This document shows, in pieces, positions 6,395 through 7,900 of a stretch of 7,900 bases of DNA. The translations under genes and the position numbers were made by a program. Source of the DNA: an uncultured Spartobacteria bacterium (GTDB lineage Bacteria > Verrucomicrobiota > Verrucomicrobiia > Chthoniobacterales > Terrimicrobiaceae). The stretch spans positions 1 through 7,900 of the forward strand of contig CAIWSO010000476.1 in assembly GCA_903915315.1 (NCBI GenBank), written 5' to 3'. Below the pieces are notes generated by a model. That model did no database searches. It saw only the letters and a program-made list of their open reading frames with translations, and was not told where the DNA came from. Position 1 is the stretch's first letter. The number at the start of each line of letters is the position of its first letter.

Positions 6395-7900
6395 CTACTT
6401 CGCCTCGGCAATCAACTGCCTCAACACAAACGGTAGGATGCCGCCGTGGCGGTAGTAGTCGACTTCGATAGGCGTATCGATGCGGAGTTTGACTTGGTGG
6501 GATTCCTTGGTGCCGTCCTTGCGGGTGATATGAAGAGTCACATCTTGGCGGGGTTGGATGCTGTCGCTGAGGCCGGTGATATCGTAAGTCTCAGTGCCGT
6601 CGAGGTTGAGCGTTTTTGCACTGACACCCTCTAGGAATTGAAGCGGTAGGACACCCATGCCGACGAGGTTTGAACGGTGGATGCGCTCGAAGCTTTCGGC
6701 CACGACGGCTTTGACGCCAAGGAGGCGGGTGCCTTTGGCGGCCCAGTCGCGACTGGAACCGGTGCCGTATTCTTGTCCGGCGAAGACGATGAGCGGGGTG
6801 CCGGCGGCTTGGTATTTCATGCAGGCATCGTAGATGCTCATTTGCTCACCCGTCGGCTGGTGGATGGTGAGTCCCCCTTCCACGCGAGTGCCGTCGGCTT
6901 TCGCGGGGATCATGAGATTTTTGATCCGGACGTTGGCGAAGGTGCCGCGGGTCATGACGCGGTCGTTACCGCGACGACTGCCGTAGCTATTGAAATCCAC
7001 AGCTTCGATTCCCTGCTCAACGAGGTATTTTCCAGCGGGTGAGCTGGCCTTGATCGCACCGGCGGGCGAGATATGGTCCGTCGTAACTGAATCGCCGAAG
7101 ATACCCATCGGGCGAGCGCCCTTGATGTCGGAGATGGTTCCGGCGGACATACCGAAGTTTTGAAAGAAGGGTGGCTCCTGAATGTAGGTGCTCTTGGCAT
7201 CCCAATCGTAGATCTGTCCGATGCTGGACGGCACTTCGTTCCACTTGGGATTTTGATTTGCAAAACCGGTGTAGAGTTTTTGGAAAACTTCAGGCTTGAG
7301 CGCGGCCTGCATTTCGTTGCGGATCTCCTCAAGGCTGGGCCAGATGTCCTTCAGGAAAACATCAACGCCGTCTTTGTCTTTGGCGATCGGTTCCTTGGTG
7401 AGATCGATGTCCACACGGCCGGCGAGCGCGTAGGCGACGACGAGCGGGGGCGACATGAGGAAGTTGGCGCGGATGTTTTGGTGAATGCGGGCCTCAAAGT
7501 TGCGGTTGCCAGAAAGGACGGCGGCGGTGACGAGGTCGTTCTCCACGATGGCGCTTTCGATTTCGGGAGCGAGCGGGCCGGAGTTGCCGATGCAGGTCGT
7601 GCAACCGTAGCCGACGATCTGGAAGCCGAGTTGGTCGAGGTAAGGCTGGAGGCCGGTGGTCTCGAGATAATCCTTCACCACGCGGGAACCGGGTGCGAGG
7701 GAGGTCTTCACGGCGGGATCGACGCGAAGGCCGCGGCTGGCGGCTTTTTTCGCGAGGAGTCCGGCGCCAATCATCACGCTCGGGTTGCTGGTGTTCGTGC
7801 AGCTCGTGATGGCAGCAATCAGGACCGAACCATTGCGAAGATGGAGATCCCCTTTCGCGTGAGCACCGGTGATGGCATCCGGCGTCGGGCGGTCATTGAC
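6395..7900 (-). CDS. acnA: Aconitate hydratase, AcnA/IRP type (5' end cut by window)
   Basis: TCA-cycle enzyme that interconverts citrate and isocitrate through cis-aconitate using a [4Fe-4S] cluster. The frame is open to the window edge and gives 501 residues of a protein usually near 900, so about 400 N-terminal residues are missing. In fragment numbering: ITSCTNTSNPSV (31-42) carries the first cluster cysteine C34, GYGCTTCIGNSG (97-108) carries C100 and C103, and the swivel domain starts with FGDSVTTDHISPAG (268-281). SYGSRRGNDRVMTRGTFANVR is followed by EYGTGSSRDWAAKG, which contains the substrate-binding SSRDW (382-386), and then SFERIHRSNLVGMGVLPLQF. The domain order identifies AcnA rather than AcnB. 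A Gln replaces the usual Lys in AGKEYG (here AGQEYG); that residue is not catalytic. A GTG at 7777 is internal (V42 of the fragment), not the start. The TAG stop lies at 6397-6395. Confidence 0.97.
   Translation of the reverse strand, partial: VNDRPTPDAITGAHAKGDLHLRNGSVLIAAITSCTNTSNPSVMIGAGLLAKKAASRGLRVDPAVKTSLAPGSRVVKDYLETTGLQPYLDQLGFQIVGYGCTTCIGNSGPLAPEIESAIVENDLVTAAVLSGNRNFEARIHQNIRANFLMSPPLVVAYALAGRVDIDLTKEPIAKDKDGVDVFLKDIWPSLEEIRNEMQAALKPEVFQKLYTGFANQNPKWNEVPSSIGQIYDWDAKSTYIQEPPFFQNFGMSAGTISDIKGARPMGIFGDSVTTDHISPAGAIKASSPAGKYLVEQGIEAVDFNSYGSRRGNDRVMTRGTFANVRIKNLMIPAKADGTRVEGGLTIHQPTGEQMSIYDACMKYQAAGTPLIVFAGQEYGTGSSRDWAAKGTRLLGVKAVVAESFERIHRSNLVGMGVLPLQFLEGVSAKTLNLDGTETYDITGLSDSIQPRQDVTLHITRKDGTKESHQVKLRIDTPIEVDYYRHGGILPFVLRQLIAEAK

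Overview
The window reads as an ordinary chromosomal housekeeping region of a free-living bacterium with mid-to-high GC (roughly 55-60% in the stretches I counted by hand). The genes show HemL-based (C5) haem synthesis, a lipoprotein signal peptidase, a zinc-finger IleRS and an AcnA-type aconitase. The style of the LipA, IleS and RlmH proteins made me think of the Verrucomicrobiota/PVC group, but that is an impression from memory, not something the sequence proves.

Layout: positions 1-1129 hold most of hemL on the minus strand, with its C-terminus beyond the window. A 179-bp divergent spacer separates it from a plus-strand block of four genes: lipA (1309-2196), rlmH (2193-2627, TTG start overlapping the lipA stop by 4 nt), an 82-bp spacer, ileS (2710-5433) and lspA (5430-5891, again with a 4-nt overlap). 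The two overlaps suggest two translationally coupled pairs. From the right edge, acnA (6395-7900, 5' end missing) runs on the minus strand toward lspA.

The one unusual element lies in the convergent gap between lspA and acnA. A 128-codon minus-strand gene (5969-6355) encodes a GxxExxY-family protein with PD-(D/E)XK nuclease-like residues. It is bounded almost to the base by a near-perfect 28-bp inverted repeat (5940-5967 and 6356-6383, 27 of 28 matching). The right arm touches the start codon and the left arm ends one base beyond the stop codon. Each arm is built from three 8-bp direct units of the form CACRRAGR. The 444-bp unit looks like a compact, self-contained cassette dropped into a neutral site between convergent genes, and it carries no recognisable transposase. 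It is the best candidate here for a poorly described system.

The other genes act in separate core pathways: tetrapyrrole synthesis (hemL), lipoylation of 2-oxoacid dehydrogenases (lipA), ribosome maturation (rlmH), isoleucine charging (ileS), lipoprotein maturation (lspA) and the TCA cycle (acnA). No tRNA, rRNA, CRISPR array or insertion-sequence transposase was seen.
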